DNA of 44,298 bases from Lachnospiraceae bacterium (GCA_017465845.1 JAFTVH010000025.1:1-44298), one strand, 5' to 3'. Positions 8,813 to 17,303 are shown, counted from the stretch's first letter. The notes: generated by a model not told the origin, from the sequence alone. Program-made: numbers and translations.

Positions 8813-8850
8813 AAAGAGCGATGACGGGCTAAATTCCGCCATCGCTCTTT
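8813..8850 (-). terminator. Terminator between MFS pseudogene and HAD gene
   Basis: An 11-bp stem, AAAGAGCGATG (8813-8823) with 8840-8850. On the minus strand it is followed by TTCTTTGG, giving a T-rich tail for the HAD gene; it may also act on the plus strand. Confidence 0.75.
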
Positions 8851-8871
8851 CCGGCATTTATAGTGATGTTA

Positions 8872-9579
8872 TTATAGTTCCCGAATAAAAGCAAGCAGGT
8901 CATCAAAATCCCCATGAGGATACACAGAAATATCCTTGTCCTCCTTATTAATCAGACAATCGGTAAGCAGAAACACACTCATCCCCAATTCCCCGGTGAT
9001 CATGTCCTCTGAAACATCATTCCCCACCATCAGACACTCTTCCGGTTCCAGCCCCAGCATCTTCAAAATATCACTATAATAATCAAGATTCGGCTTACAA
9101 TGACAGGAATTATCATAAGTAGTATAAAACTCAAAGTCCTCCGGCACAAGCCCGGCCCAGCTAATCCTCTGTGCGGTAGCTTCCTTCGGAAACAACGGAT
9201 TCGTAGCCAACCCCACTCGAAGCCCTTTCTCTTTAGCAACCTTCACAACTTCCGCCGCCTTCGGTGTATACCCGCAGACCTCTCTCACCCCTCTAAACTC
9301 GTCCCTGTAAAACGCATCAAACAAAGGAATATCCTCATACACCTTCTCCCCCATAATCCCCGCAAACGTCTTCCAAAACACCGCTTCATTTGTCGCAGCC
9401 CCATCATTCTTCACCATAGCCCTGGTTCCCATCCAGATAGCATTCACCAGCTTCTCCCCATCATACCCAAATGGAATCAGCTTCTTCGCTAACAACCCAA
9501 AATAACTCTTCGTAAACACATCCTGATCCATCGGCAGCAAAGTCCCATCCAAATCAAACAACACACACTTTAAACTCAT
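8872..9579 (-). CDS. HAD superfamily hydrolase
   Basis: A 235-aa haloacid-dehalogenase-fold phosphatase, probably cytosolic. Motif I is FDLDGTLLP with the nucleophilic Asp near residue 9; motif II is the Thr of GLATNP; motif III lies in CHCKPNLDYY; motif IV is MVGNDVSEDM. A helical cap is inserted between motifs I and II. The substrate is unknown: such enzymes dephosphorylate sugar phosphates, nucleotides or similar small molecules. AAAGGATG precedes the start. Its codon use is markedly richer in C-ending codons (long CCC/TCC-rich antisense) than its neighbours. It is monocistronic, with a terminator hairpin behind it. Confidence 0.88.
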   Translation of the reverse strand: MSLKCVLFDLDGTLLPMDQDVFTKSYFGLLAKKLIPFGYDGEKLVNAIWMGTRAMVKNDGAATNEAVFWKTFAGIMGEKVYEDIPLFDAFYRDEFRGVREVCGYTPKAAEVVKVAKEKGLRVGLATNPLFPKEATAQRISWAGLVPEDFEFYTTYDNSCHCKPNLDYYSDILKMLGLEPEECLMVGNDVSEDMITGELGMSVFLLTDCLINKEDKDISVYPHGDFDDLLAFIREL

Positions 9580-9654
9580 AAGCCTTCATCCTTTCCAGTC
9601 TTAAATATTACCATTTTCTAACAGCTCTTACATCATAACATAAATTATCATTTT

Positions 9655-9685
9655 GTGACAAGCAACATCTGCTTCATCGTATAAT
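9655..9685 (+). promoter_or_regulatory. Possible upstream promoter of the pheB-hom operon
   Basis: GTGACA (9655-9660) and TATAAT (9680-9685) are near consensus, but the 19-base gap is long. If active, the transcript would carry the two leader hairpins at 9698-9740 and 9750-9772. Confidence 0.4.
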
Positions 9686-9697
9686 ACGTTCAGAGAC

Positions 9698-9772
9698 ATT
9701 TTGGACATATACACGCTTTTGGCGTTGTTATGCCCAAAATTGATTTACCGAACAGTAACAGCTGAACTGTTC
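9698..9772 (+). other. Two leader stem-loops upstream of pheB
   Basis: ATTTTGG at 9698-9704 pairs with 9734-9740, with further pairs inside (CGC/GCG). Next, GAACAGT at 9750-9756 pairs with ACTGTTC at 9766-9772. No T-tract follows, so these are not simple terminators. No T-box signature and no threonine-rich leader peptide were seen. Confidence 0.5.
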
Positions 9773-9799
9773 CCCGCAAAAATAAATTTCATTCCCCTC

Positions 9800-9828
9800 T
9801 TGCAATCCCTCACCGAGTGTGCTAAAAT
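9800..9828 (+). promoter_or_regulatory. Promoter of the pheB-hom-apgM-lysC operon
   Basis: TTGCAA (9800-9805), 17 bases, TAAAAT (9823-9828). A 7-bp inverted repeat, TTGTGTA/TACACAA (9868-9874 and 9878-9884), lies in the transcribed leader and could be an operator. The rest of 9580-9927 holds only the hairpins and the possible second promoter. Confidence 0.6.
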
Positions 9829-9927
9829 ATCCCTCATCGGCAAACAAGTGTCCGTGATGGAAGAACATTGTGTAAAATACACAAACAAATCGGACAATAA
9901 TTCAAAAAAGGAAGCAGGATATACTAT

Positions 9928-10371
9928 ATGGGAGAATCAGCCAAGTATTATGTAGTCCGGCGTAAGGCTGTGCCGGAGGTCCTTTTGAAGGTGGTAGAGG
10001 TGAAACGGCTTCTGGAATCGGAGAGAGTAACAACGGTTCAGGAGGCAGTAGATATCGTAGGTATCAGCCGCAGTTCCTTCTATAAGTATAAAGACGATAT
10101 TTTTCAGTTCCACGATAATGCACCGGGTACGACCATTACTCTGACATTTGACATGGACGATGAACCAGGACTTTTATCGGATGTCCTGAAAACAATTGCG
10201 GAATATCAGGCGAATATCCTGACGATTCACCAGAGTATTCCGATTAACGGAATTGCATCCTTAAGCCTGAGTGTCCAGATTCTGCAGAACACCGGAGACA
10301 TCTCCAAGATGATCGAGCAGATGGAAGACCAGAAAGGTGTACATCACGTCAAGATATTGGCAAAAGAATAA
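9928..10371 (+). CDS. pheB: UPF0735 ACT domain protein (PheB)
   Basis: A 147-aa protein of the PheB/UPF0735 family. Residues about 1-65 contain a helix-turn-helix-like part (VQEAVDIVGISRSSFYKYKDD). Residues about 70-145 form an ACT domain (TITLTFDMDDEPGLLSDVLKTIAEY), a small-molecule and usually amino-acid-binding fold. In Bacillus pheB sits beside pheA. In many Clostridia it heads the hom operon, as here, which suggests amino-acid-responsive regulation, but no molecular role is established. AGGA lies about 9 bases before the ATG. It is the first gene of a four-gene operon. Confidence 0.9.
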   Translation: MGESAKYYVVRRKAVPEVLLKVVEVKRLLESERVTTVQEAVDIVGISRSSFYKYKDDIFQFHDNAPGTTITLTFDMDDEPGLLSDVLKTIAEYQANILTIHQSIPINGIASLSLSVQILQNTGDISKMIEQMEDQKGVHHVKILAKE

Positions 10372-10432
10372 TAACACGTAATCATACCGGACGGCAAGCC
10401 CGAAAATCAGCGAAAGAACGAGGAGAGACATT

Positions 10433-11644
10433 ATGATCAAGGTAGCAGTTTTAGGATACGGCACTGTAGGAAGCGGTGTAGTAGAAGTCATCGAGAAGAA
10501 TAAGGAACTGATCAATAAGAGATCCGCAGCAGAGCTGGAAGTAAAGTACATATTGGATCTGCGTGATTTCCCGGGAGATCCTTACGAAAGCAAATTAGTC
10601 CATGATGTAAATATCATCATGGAAGATGAGGAAATATCTATCGTATGTGAGACCATGGGAGGTGTTGGAGCAGCTTACAAGTTTACCAAAATGGCTTTGG
10701 AGAGCGGTAAGAGCGTATGTACCTCTAATAAGGAACTGGTAGCGAAATACGGTCCCGAACTGCTTCAGATTGCAAAAGCACACAGCTGCAACTATTTGTT
10801 CGAAGCCAGTGTAGGCGGCGGTATCCCTATTATCCGTCCCATAAATACCGCGCTGACAGCAGAAAAGATAGAAGCCATTACCGGTATCTTAAACGGTACC
10901 ACCAACTACATCTTAAGCAAGATGGAAAAAGAAGGTGCAGATTTCGAAGACGTGCTGAAGGAAGCTCAGGAAAAAGGCTATGCAGAGCGTAACCCTGAGG
11001 CAGATGTGGAAGGTCATGATGCCTGTCGTAAGATTGCCATCCTTTCCTCTCTGATGTTAGGAAAGACAGTAGATTCCGAGAAGATTTATACAGAAGGAAT
11101 TACCAAGATTACCGCAGCTGATTTTGTATATGCCAAAGCTATGGGACGTTCCATCAAGCTGTTTGGTATGAGCCGCAATACAGAGAATGAGACATGGGCG
11201 ATGGTATCACCCTTTATGATCAGTAATGAGAATCCTCTTTATATGGTAAGCGGCGTATTTAATGCAATCTGCGTAAGAGGCAACATGCTGGGCGACTCCA
11301 TGTATTATGGAAGAGGTGCAGGAAAGCTTCCTACTGCCAGTGCAGTAGTTGGTGACGTAGTGGACTGTGCAAGAAATCAGGGTAAGACGCTTCCCTGCCT
11401 CTGGGATGCAGAAGAAGCGGTGCTTTCCGATATCGGTGAAGTAGAGAGAAGCTTCTTTATAAGAGTAAAAGCTGACGCTCTTGATGATGTGAAAGCTGCT
11501 TTCCCCGGTGGAGAGGTAATTGCAGTAGATGGCAGAGCTGAGGATAAGGGCTATGTGACAGTAGCACTGAAGGAGAAAGAATTTGCGGCAAAATGTGAAG
11601 CTTTGGGTGATGCTGTTCTGAACAGAATCCGCATGGGTGAGTAA
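10433..11644 (+). CDS. hom: Homoserine dehydrogenase
   Basis: A 403-aa NAD(P)H-dependent enzyme reducing aspartate semialdehyde to homoserine, the branch to threonine and methionine. A Rossmann GYGTVGSG loop opens the protein. The ETMGG and CTSNKELVA segments and the catalytic-domain motif ILNGTTNYIL are present. The region around EGHDACRKIAILSSL, with the acidic/Lys catalytic residues, is intact. The C-terminal 60 residues form a short ACT-like domain, so threonine feedback is plausible. AGGAGA lies 7 bases upstream of the ATG. It is the second gene in the operon, followed by a proposed homoserine kinase. Confidence 0.95.
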   Translation: MIKVAVLGYGTVGSGVVEVIEKNKELINKRSAAELEVKYILDLRDFPGDPYESKLVHDVNIIMEDEEISIVCETMGGVGAAYKFTKMALESGKSVCTSNKELVAKYGPELLQIAKAHSCNYLFEASVGGGIPIIRPINTALTAEKIEAITGILNGTTNYILSKMEKEGADFEDVLKEAQEKGYAERNPEADVEGHDACRKIAILSSLMLGKTVDSEKIYTEGITKITAADFVYAKAMGRSIKLFGMSRNTENETWAMVSPFMISNENPLYMVSGVFNAICVRGNMLGDSMYYGRGAGKLPTASAVVGDVVDCARNQGKTLPCLWDAEEAVLSDIGEVERSFFIRVKADALDDVKAAFPGGEVIAVDGRAEDKGYVTVALKEKEFAAKCEALGDAVLNRIRMGE

Positions 11645-11688
11645 TCAGATTCTGATCATCAATTATAATATAAAGGCAGGAAAAGAAA

Positions 11689-12897
11689 ATGAAATATATC
11701 GTAGTGCTGGGAGACGGCATGGCTGATGAGCCAATTGAAGCGCTGGGAGGAAAGACACCTCTTGCTTATGCAAAAACTCCTAATATGGACCGCCTGAGTA
11801 AGCTGTCCGAAATCGGCATGGTGCACACTATTCCGGATGGCATGAAGCCCGGTTCTGATACCGCTAATCTGTCCGTTTTGGGATATGACCCGGTAAAATA
11901 TTATTCCGGACGTTCTCCTCTGGAAGCGCTGAGCATCGGCGTTCCTATGCTAGATACAGACATTGCTCTGCGTTGTAATATTGTAACGATTTCCGAAGAT
12001 GATGTGCCTTTTGAAGAGAAGACCATCATTGATCACAGCTCCTCCGAAATCAGTACTGAGGACTGTGGTATTTTGCTGAAAGAAGTGGCAAAGGAACTTG
12101 CAAATGAGACCTACCAGTTCTATGTAGGTACCAGTTACCGCCACTGTCTTATCTGGAATCATGGACAGGTGGTAGATCTGACACAGCCCCATGATGTGCT
12201 GGGACAGGTAATCGGCAAGTATTTGCCTCAGGATGAAGCGCTTCGCAGAATGATGAAGAGAAGCTACGAGATTCTGGTAAATCATCCCATCAACATCGAG
12301 CGTAAGAAACAGGGATTGAATCCCGCTAACTGCTGCTGGTTCTGGGGAGCAGGTACCAAGCCTATGCTTTCCTCTTTTGAAGAGAAGACCGGCAAAAAGG
12401 GCATGATGGTATCAGCCGTAGATTTATTAAAAGGTATTGCTGTCGGTGCAGGAATGGGCGTAGCTCTGGTGGAAGGCGCCAATGGCGGACTCCATACCAA
12501 CTATGCAGGTAAAGTAGAAGCAGCTGTGAAGTCCGTGACTCAGGACGGTTATGATTTCGCTTATATTCATGTGGAAGCTCCTGATGAAATGGGACATCAG
12601 GGAAGCGTAGAGCGTAAGGTACAGGCGGTGGAATACCTGGATACTCAGGTGATTGGACCTGTAGTAGAGAACATGGAGGCGGCAGGAGAAGATTTCAGAT
12701 TGCTGGTACTTCCGGATCACCCTACCCCCATCCGTGTCAGAACCCACACTTCAGACGAGGTACCATACATGTTGTACGACAGTACAGCTCACCGGAATCA
12801 TACCTGGGATTATACAGAAGCTGACGGACGTGCCAGCGGTAACCGTGTGGCAGTAGGCCATAAGTTGATTGATTATTTTCTTCAGATAAAAGAATAA
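11689..12897 (+). CDS. apgM: Phosphoglycerate-mutase-like enzyme, proposed homoserine kinase
   Basis: A 402-aa member of the cofactor-independent (archaeal-type) phosphoglycerate mutase family in the alkaline-phosphatase superfamily. The N-terminal VVLGDGMADEP supplies a metal-binding Asp; GSDTANLSVLGYDP holds the active-site Ser; the C-terminal HVEAPDEMGHQG and LPDHPTP segments carry further metal ligands. A subfamily of this type, found between hom and aspartate kinase genes, is annotated as a proposed homoserine kinase (TIGR02535). The order hom-apgM-lysC here, with no classical GHMP-type thrB in the window, fits that role. A genuine glycolytic mutase activity cannot be excluded from sequence. 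A GGCAGGAAAAG ribosome site precedes the ATG. Confidence 0.85.
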   Translation: MKYIVVLGDGMADEPIEALGGKTPLAYAKTPNMDRLSKLSEIGMVHTIPDGMKPGSDTANLSVLGYDPVKYYSGRSPLEALSIGVPMLDTDIALRCNIVTISEDDVPFEEKTIIDHSSSEISTEDCGILLKEVAKELANETYQFYVGTSYRHCLIWNHGQVVDLTQPHDVLGQVIGKYLPQDEALRRMMKRSYEILVNHPINIERKKQGLNPANCCWFWGAGTKPMLSSFEEKTGKKGMMVSAVDLLKGIAVGAGMGVALVEGANGGLHTNYAGKVEAAVKSVTQDGYDFAYIHVEAPDEMGHQGSVERKVQAVEYLDTQVIGPVVENMEAAGEDFRLLVLPDHPTPIRVRTHTSDEVPYMLYDSTAHRNHTWDYTEADGRASGNRVAVGHKLIDYFLQIKE

Positions 12898-12917
12898 AAC
12901 TAAGAGGAGTTGAAAAG

Positions 12918-14240
12918 ATGTCTAAAAAAGTAGTGAAGTTTGGTGGAAGTTCCCTTGCAAGCGCAGAGCAGTTTGAAAAGGTGGGAAATATTATCCGTTC
13001 CGATGCAGAGAGAAGATTTGTAGTTCCCTCCGCTCCCGGAAAGAGATTTTCCAACGATACCAAGGTAACAGATATGCTCTATGGCTGCTATGCCCTGGCA
13101 GAAGCAGGAGAGGATTTTAAGAAAGAACTGGATGCAATCAAGGCAAGGTACCAGGAAATCATCGATGGACTGAAACTGGATCTGTCCCTTGATGAAGAAT
13201 TCGCAGTGATCGAAAAGAATTTTCAGGAAAAAGCAGGCAGCAACTATGCAGCTTCCAGAGGTGAATACTTGAACGGTATCATCATGGCCAACTATCTGGG
13301 CTTTGAATTTGTAGATGCAGCGGAAGTAGTATTTTTCTTTGATAACGGGGAATTCAATGCTGAGAAAACCAATAAGATCCTGTCCGCAAGACTGGCAAAA
13401 TGTGAGAATGCAGTTGTTCCCGGTTTCTACGGCGCACTGGATGACGGTACTGTAAAGACTTTCTCAAGAGGCGGTTCCGACATCACCGGTTCCATCGTAG
13501 CAAAGGCTGTGAAAGCTGACGTATATGAGAACTGGACCGATGTATCAGGCTTCTTAATTGCAGACCCCCGCATCATCAAGAACCCTGAAAGCATCGAGAC
13601 CATTACCTACAGAGAGCTTCGTGAGCTGGCTTACATGGGTGCAACCGTCCTTCATGAGGACGCTATCTTCCCGGTTCGCCAGGAAGGCATTCCTATCAAC
13701 ATCCGCAACACCAATGCTCCCGAAGATGAAGGTACCTGGATTGTAGGAAGCACCTGCCAGAAGTCTAAATATGTCATTACCGGTATCGCCGGAAAGAAAG
13801 GCTTCTGCTCCATCAACATTGAAAAAGACATGATGAACTCCGAGATCGGTTTTGGAAGAAAAGTTCTTCAGGCATTTGAAGAGAACGGCATCTCCTTCGA
13901 GCATGTTCCTTCGGGCATTGACACACTGACTGTATTTGTACATCAGGACGAGTTCATGCACAAGGAACAGAAGGTAGTAGCCGGCATTCACAGACTGGCT
14001 GATCCTGATATGATCGATATCGAGTCCGACCTGGCACTGATTGCAGTTGTAGGCCGCGGTATGAAGTCTACCAGAGGTACTGCAGGCAGAATTTTCTCTG
14101 CACTGGCTCACAGCAATATCAACGTCAAGATGATCGATCAGGGATCTTCTGAGCTGAATATCATCATTGGTGTGGCAAATGAAGACTTTGAGACGGCGAT
14201 TAAAGCTATTTATGATATCTTTGTGGTGACGAAGCTGTAA
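12918..14240 (+). CDS. lysC: Aspartate kinase
   Basis: A 440-aa enzyme that phosphorylates aspartate, the first step toward lysine, threonine and methionine. The N-terminus has the kinase motif VVKFGGSSLAS. A long helical insertion carries the substrate region (AASRGEYLNG). FSRGGSDITGSIVA is the nucleotide/Asp-binding motif. The last ~140 residues hold two ACT domains (ITGIAGKKGFCSINIEKDMM and LIAVVGRGMKSTRGTAGRIF), the usual feedback site for lysine or threonine. AGGAG lies 9 bases before the ATG. It is the last gene of the operon and is followed by a hairpin terminator. Confidence 0.95.
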   Translation: MSKKVVKFGGSSLASAEQFEKVGNIIRSDAERRFVVPSAPGKRFSNDTKVTDMLYGCYALAEAGEDFKKELDAIKARYQEIIDGLKLDLSLDEEFAVIEKNFQEKAGSNYAASRGEYLNGIIMANYLGFEFVDAAEVVFFFDNGEFNAEKTNKILSARLAKCENAVVPGFYGALDDGTVKTFSRGGSDITGSIVAKAVKADVYENWTDVSGFLIADPRIIKNPESIETITYRELRELAYMGATVLHEDAIFPVRQEGIPINIRNTNAPEDEGTWIVGSTCQKSKYVITGIAGKKGFCSINIEKDMMNSEIGFGRKVLQAFEENGISFEHVPSGIDTLTVFVHQDEFMHKEQKVVAGIHRLADPDMIDIESDLALIAVVGRGMKSTRGTAGRIFSALAHSNINVKMIDQGSSELNIIIGVANEDFETAIKAIYDIFVVTKL

Positions 14241-14267
14241 GGATATTTTAAAAATCATAGTAAAAAG

Positions 14268-14308
14268 CAGGAGGGCTATCAATGTGATATGCCCTCCTGA
14301 CTTTTATT
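14268..14308. terminator. Terminator shared by lysC (plus) and the AraC gene (minus)
   Basis: The stem CAGGAGGGC (14268-14276) pairs with 14291-14299, extended by TATCA/TGATA, then ACTTTTAT on the plus strand. It overlaps the last codons of the minus-strand AraC gene. A near-copy lies at 25394-25435. Confidence 0.85.
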
Positions 14309-15136
14309 AGATAGGCGAAATACATGCTGTGCATATTCACTGGGTGTAACACCGGTTTTCTTCTTGAAGATTCTTGAAAAATACGCAGGATCATCATATC
14401 CTAACCGCACAGCAATTTCAGAAACCGTCATGTCTCCGCTTCGAAGTAAAGCCTTTGCTTGGCGTACAATATTCTGCATTCTATACTCGCTGGGACTGAT
14501 TCCGGAATACTGCTTGAACAGGCGCCGGAAACAGGATTCATTAACATGACACATTTTTGCAATTTCCTCTATAGAGAGTTTGTGAGAAGTGTCATTTTCC
14601 AAATAGAGTATTCCTTTTGCAATATGCATATATGACTTGGAGTAAATTATCTCGTGATGATAGTAGCGGCTTATCTCATAAAGTATTGAATAGACCTTTG
14701 ACTTCATCAAACTGTGAGAGTAGAATGGTGAGATAAAAATGCTCGCCAGCTCATCAAAAATATCAGGGCAGTTCTGAATGTAGATATTTTTTACCAGAGA
14801 GACTTGCTCTGTGGCAGAAAAAGCATATCCATCATTGTCTATCAGTTCAAATTCCAGCAGCTGTGCATGGACAGAAGACTCCTTACAGTTATGAAAGTTT
14901 GCGGTATACTGGGAGCCTTGTGGAAGATACACCAATGATCCCTGTTTTGCATAAAGTTGTTTATCCTCACCAATGTCATATGTGACAGAACAGTTCCGAC
15001 AGTAGAACAGGGCACTTGTTTTCCTGGGAACTGACATACGGAAGGATTGGCGATTTCTCCAGTTCTGATTCATTGCAAACAGTTGTTTTGCTGTATAATC
15101 CATTTGATACATGTCACGAAAGCTTATTATTTTCAT
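14279..15136 (-). CDS. AraC family transcriptional regulator of glycan cluster 1
   Basis: A 285-aa cytosolic regulator. Residues about 1-130 form a cupin-like sensor domain (YLPQGSQYTANF is typical). Residues about 180-275 form the paired AraC helix-turn-helix domain, with LSIEEIAKMCHVNESCFRRLFKQYSGISPSEY and the second helix pair MTVSEIAVRLGYDDPAYFSRIFKKKTGVTPSEY. The start at 15136 is preferred because AGGAG lies 8 bases upstream; an in-frame ATG at 15196 has no ribosome site. It is divergent from the ThuA-to-PHP operon and most likely activates it in response to a sugar, through the tandem repeat at 15286-15319. Confidence 0.92.
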   Translation of the reverse strand: MKIISFRDMYQMDYTAKQLFAMNQNWRNRQSFRMSVPRKTSALFYCRNCSVTYDIGEDKQLYAKQGSLVYLPQGSQYTANFHNCKESSVHAQLLEFELIDNDGYAFSATEQVSLVKNIYIQNCPDIFDELASIFISPFYSHSLMKSKVYSILYEISRYYHHEIIYSKSYMHIAKGILYLENDTSHKLSIEEIAKMCHVNESCFRRLFKQYSGISPSEYRMQNIVRQAKALLRSGDMTVSEIAVRLGYDDPAYFSRIFKKKTGVTPSEYAQHVFRLSNKSQEGISH

Positions 15137-15285
15137 GTATTTTCTCCTGGTGTATATATGATCATTACGATTGTTGAAAGAGTGCCTCAATTTCAAAATA
15201 TTGGAAAACGCAAATTTCGGAAACTAATATAAAATATTATAGCATATCCCTTTTATTACAGCAATTGTTAAAAATATAATTAAAT

Positions 15286-15319
15286 GAGCGATTAGTCCTT
15301 TTTTGAGAGCGATATGTCC
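15286..15319 (+). promoter_or_regulatory. Tandem direct repeat, probable AraC operator
   Basis: GAGCGATTAGTCC (15286-15298) is repeated as GAGCGATATGTCC (15307-15319), 11 of 13 identical, with starts 21 bp apart (two helical turns). The second copy ends one base before the -35 box, as AraC-type activators require. Confidence 0.65.
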
Positions 15320-15320
15320 A

Positions 15321-15353
15321 TTGTAGTATATACCATAGTAGTGATATACTACA
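15321..15353 (+). promoter_or_regulatory. Promoter of glycan cluster 1, with overlapping inverted repeat
   Basis: TTGTAG (15321-15326), 18 bases, TATACT (15345-15350). The -35 box is weak, as expected of an activator-dependent promoter. A 10-bp inverted repeat TGTAGTATAT/ATATACTACA (15322-15331 and 15344-15353) overlaps both boxes and could bind a second factor. Confidence 0.55.
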
Positions 15354-15377
15354 GCTATCAAAAAAAGGAGGATTGAG

Positions 15378-16184
15378 ATGAGTAAGATAAAAGTTACAGT
15401 ATGGAATGAATTTATTCATGAGAAAAGTGGCGAAGTTGCAGAAATATATCCGGATGGTATCCATGGTGCTATTGCACAGATGTTAGGTAAATACGATGAA
15501 TTTGAGATCAGGACGGCTACATTGGATATGGAGGAGCATGGACTGAGTCAAGAACTCCTGGATGATACAGATGTATTAATTTGGTGGGGACACATAGGCC
15601 ATCATATTGTTACGGATGAAGAAACACAGAGAGTTGTGCAGAGAGTGTGGGATGGAATGGGGCTGATTGTTTTACATTCAGGTCACTTGTCCAAGCCTTT
15701 TGTAAAGCTGATGGGGACTGTCTGTAGAAGCAAGTGGCGTGAAAACGATGAAAAAGAAAGGATTTGGGTTATTGAGCCGGGACATCCGATTGCAGCAAAT
15801 CTGCCGGAGTATATTGAACTGGAGAAGGAAGAGACCTATGGAGAACGATTTGAAATACCGACACCTGATGAACTGGTGTTTATCAGCTGGTTCTCTGGCG
15901 GAGAAGTGTTTAGAAGTGGATGCTGTTACAAACGTGGATTGGGAAAAATATTTTACTTCCGTCCCGGTCATGAAGCTTTTCCTACATTCTACAGAGAGGA
16001 TATTACGCTGGTGTTGAAAAATGCGGTAAACTGGGCAAAACCATCTAATGGTCCAAAACCTACTTTGGGACATTGTGATCCAATTGAAAAGGTGGCAGAT
16101 AAGTTTGAGGGACTGGATGACAGTATTAGAAAACACGAAAATCTTCATGAGCTGATAGATAAAAAGCAGGAGGAGTTGATTTGA
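15378..16184 (+). CDS. ThuA domain protein
   Basis: A 268-aa protein of the ThuA-like family (class I glutamine-amidotransferase-like fold without the usual catalytic triad), named after the trehalose-utilisation locus of Sinorhizobium. Visible signatures are VTVWNEFIHEK at the start, DVLIWWGHIGHH, GLIVLHSGH, the EPGHPIA segment and GLGKIFYFRPGHE near the end. ThuA proteins are repeatedly found beside Gfo/Idh/MocA oxidoreductases, and ThuAB has been linked to sugar-to-3-keto-sugar metabolism; the next gene is such a partner. AAGGAGG lies 6 bases upstream. It is the first gene of the cluster 1 operon and its stop overlaps the next start (TGATG). Confidence 0.88.
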   Translation: MSKIKVTVWNEFIHEKSGEVAEIYPDGIHGAIAQMLGKYDEFEIRTATLDMEEHGLSQELLDDTDVLIWWGHIGHHIVTDEETQRVVQRVWDGMGLIVLHSGHLSKPFVKLMGTVCRSKWRENDEKERIWVIEPGHPIAANLPEYIELEKEETYGERFEIPTPDELVFISWFSGGEVFRSGCCYKRGLGKIFYFRPGHEAFPTFYREDITLVLKNAVNWAKPSNGPKPTLGHCDPIEKVADKFEGLDDSIRKHENLHELIDKKQEELI

Positions 16185-17248
16185 TGAAGAGTTACGTAAA
16201 TGTAGGCATCATTGGTGTGGGCGGCAATGCAAGGCTGGCACATGTCAATGCGCTTAAGAATGTAAAAGAGGCGAATATAGTTGCTATATGTGATATTAAT
16301 GAAGAGATTCTGAATATCGTAGGTGATGAATTGGGTATCCCACAGGAAAAAAGATACATAAATTATGAGGATCTGATTTGCGATACAGATGTGGAAGCTG
16401 TGGAGGTGTGTACCCCTAATTATCTCCATGTGCCCATGGCAGTGGCTGCTCTGAAGGCGGGTAAGCATGTAAATGTGGAAAAGCCTGTGTCTACAGATTA
16501 TGCGTCAACAGCTCCGCTGCAAGAGGTGTTGTCGGAGATAGATCCTGAAAAACAGGTAGCTATGACATGCTTTTCCTATCGCTTCTCTTCAGCAGTCAGA
16601 TATGCAAAATGGATTCTTGATAAAGGAATGCTGGGAGACATAGTGAATGTAAAGGTAGAGTACCTGAAAGATAGTGCCTTTATGAAAGGAAGAAAGTTGG
16701 AGTGGCGTTTTATCAAGGAGCTTGGAGGTACGGGCGTATTGGGTGACCTTGGTGCTCATCTGGTGGATATGACTCGGTTGCTTGTGGGGGAATTTACGTC
16801 TGTCGCAGCACACACTGAGATTATTGTGAAAGAACGTATGAAAATGGATGGCAGTGGCATGGGAAAAGTGGAAACAGATGATTTCTGTAGCTTTATTGCA
16901 CGCATGGATAATGGAGCAGTAGCGGATTTCACGATTTCAAGGTGCGCAATCGGAGAGCATAATACTATTCGTTATGATATTTATGGAACAAAGGGATTGC
17001 TTTCTTTTGACCTAAATCATTGGGATAGTCTGAAAGTTTGTGTAGGTGAGATTGATGTGAATGCTAAGGGGATGCATACGGTAACGGCGCCGGCAGAATT
17101 CAAAGCACTTCAGGAACAGACTTTTATTGATGCGATTCTTGGAAAGAAGAATGAGCATTTTCCAAGCTTGTACGATGCGATTGAATGTCAGAAGATATTG
17201 AGCGCAATACAGGAAGCAGATGAGAAGAAGATTTGGGTTGCGATTTGA
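16184..17248 (+). CDS. Gfo/Idh/MocA family oxidoreductase
   Basis: A 354-aa NAD(P)-dependent sugar oxidoreductase. The N-terminal Rossmann domain begins GIIGVGGNARLAHV. DINEE follows the second beta strand, and VEKPVSTD is the family's conserved EKP motif with the catalytic Lys. The C-terminal alpha/beta domain carries LGDLGAHLVDMTRLLVG with the typical His. Members oxidise or reduce pyranoses or inositols, often at C3. The start is the ATG at 16184 (AGGAGG ten bases upstream) that overlaps the ThuA stop, showing translational coupling. The ThuA pairing suggests a keto-sugar step in processing the imported sugar. The exact substrate is unknown. Confidence 0.92.
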   Translation: MKSYVNVGIIGVGGNARLAHVNALKNVKEANIVAICDINEEILNIVGDELGIPQEKRYINYEDLICDTDVEAVEVCTPNYLHVPMAVAALKAGKHVNVEKPVSTDYASTAPLQEVLSEIDPEKQVAMTCFSYRFSSAVRYAKWILDKGMLGDIVNVKVEYLKDSAFMKGRKLEWRFIKELGGTGVLGDLGAHLVDMTRLLVGEFTSVAAHTEIIVKERMKMDGSGMGKVETDDFCSFIARMDNGAVADFTISRCAIGEHNTIRYDIYGTKGLLSFDLNHWDSLKVCVGEIDVNAKGMHTVTAPAEFKALQEQTFIDAILGKKNEHFPSLYDAIECQKILSAIQEADEKKIWVAI

Positions 17249-17303
17249 TAACGGTCCCGGATGACTATCGGAACAGAAGTAAGGTTGACAGAGGAGGATA
17301 AAT

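Noticed and set aside
9701-9955. An 84-aa plus-strand frame overlapping the start of pheB
   Set aside because: It has no ribosome site, overlaps the promoter and the pheB start, is not rich in Thr or Phe as a leader peptide would be, and resembles nothing I know.
9600-10432. A T-box or lysine/glycine riboswitch upstream of pheB-hom or glyA
   Set aside because: No T-box AGGGTGG-type sequence, no tandem glycine aptamer and no terminator/antiterminator pair were found in either leader.
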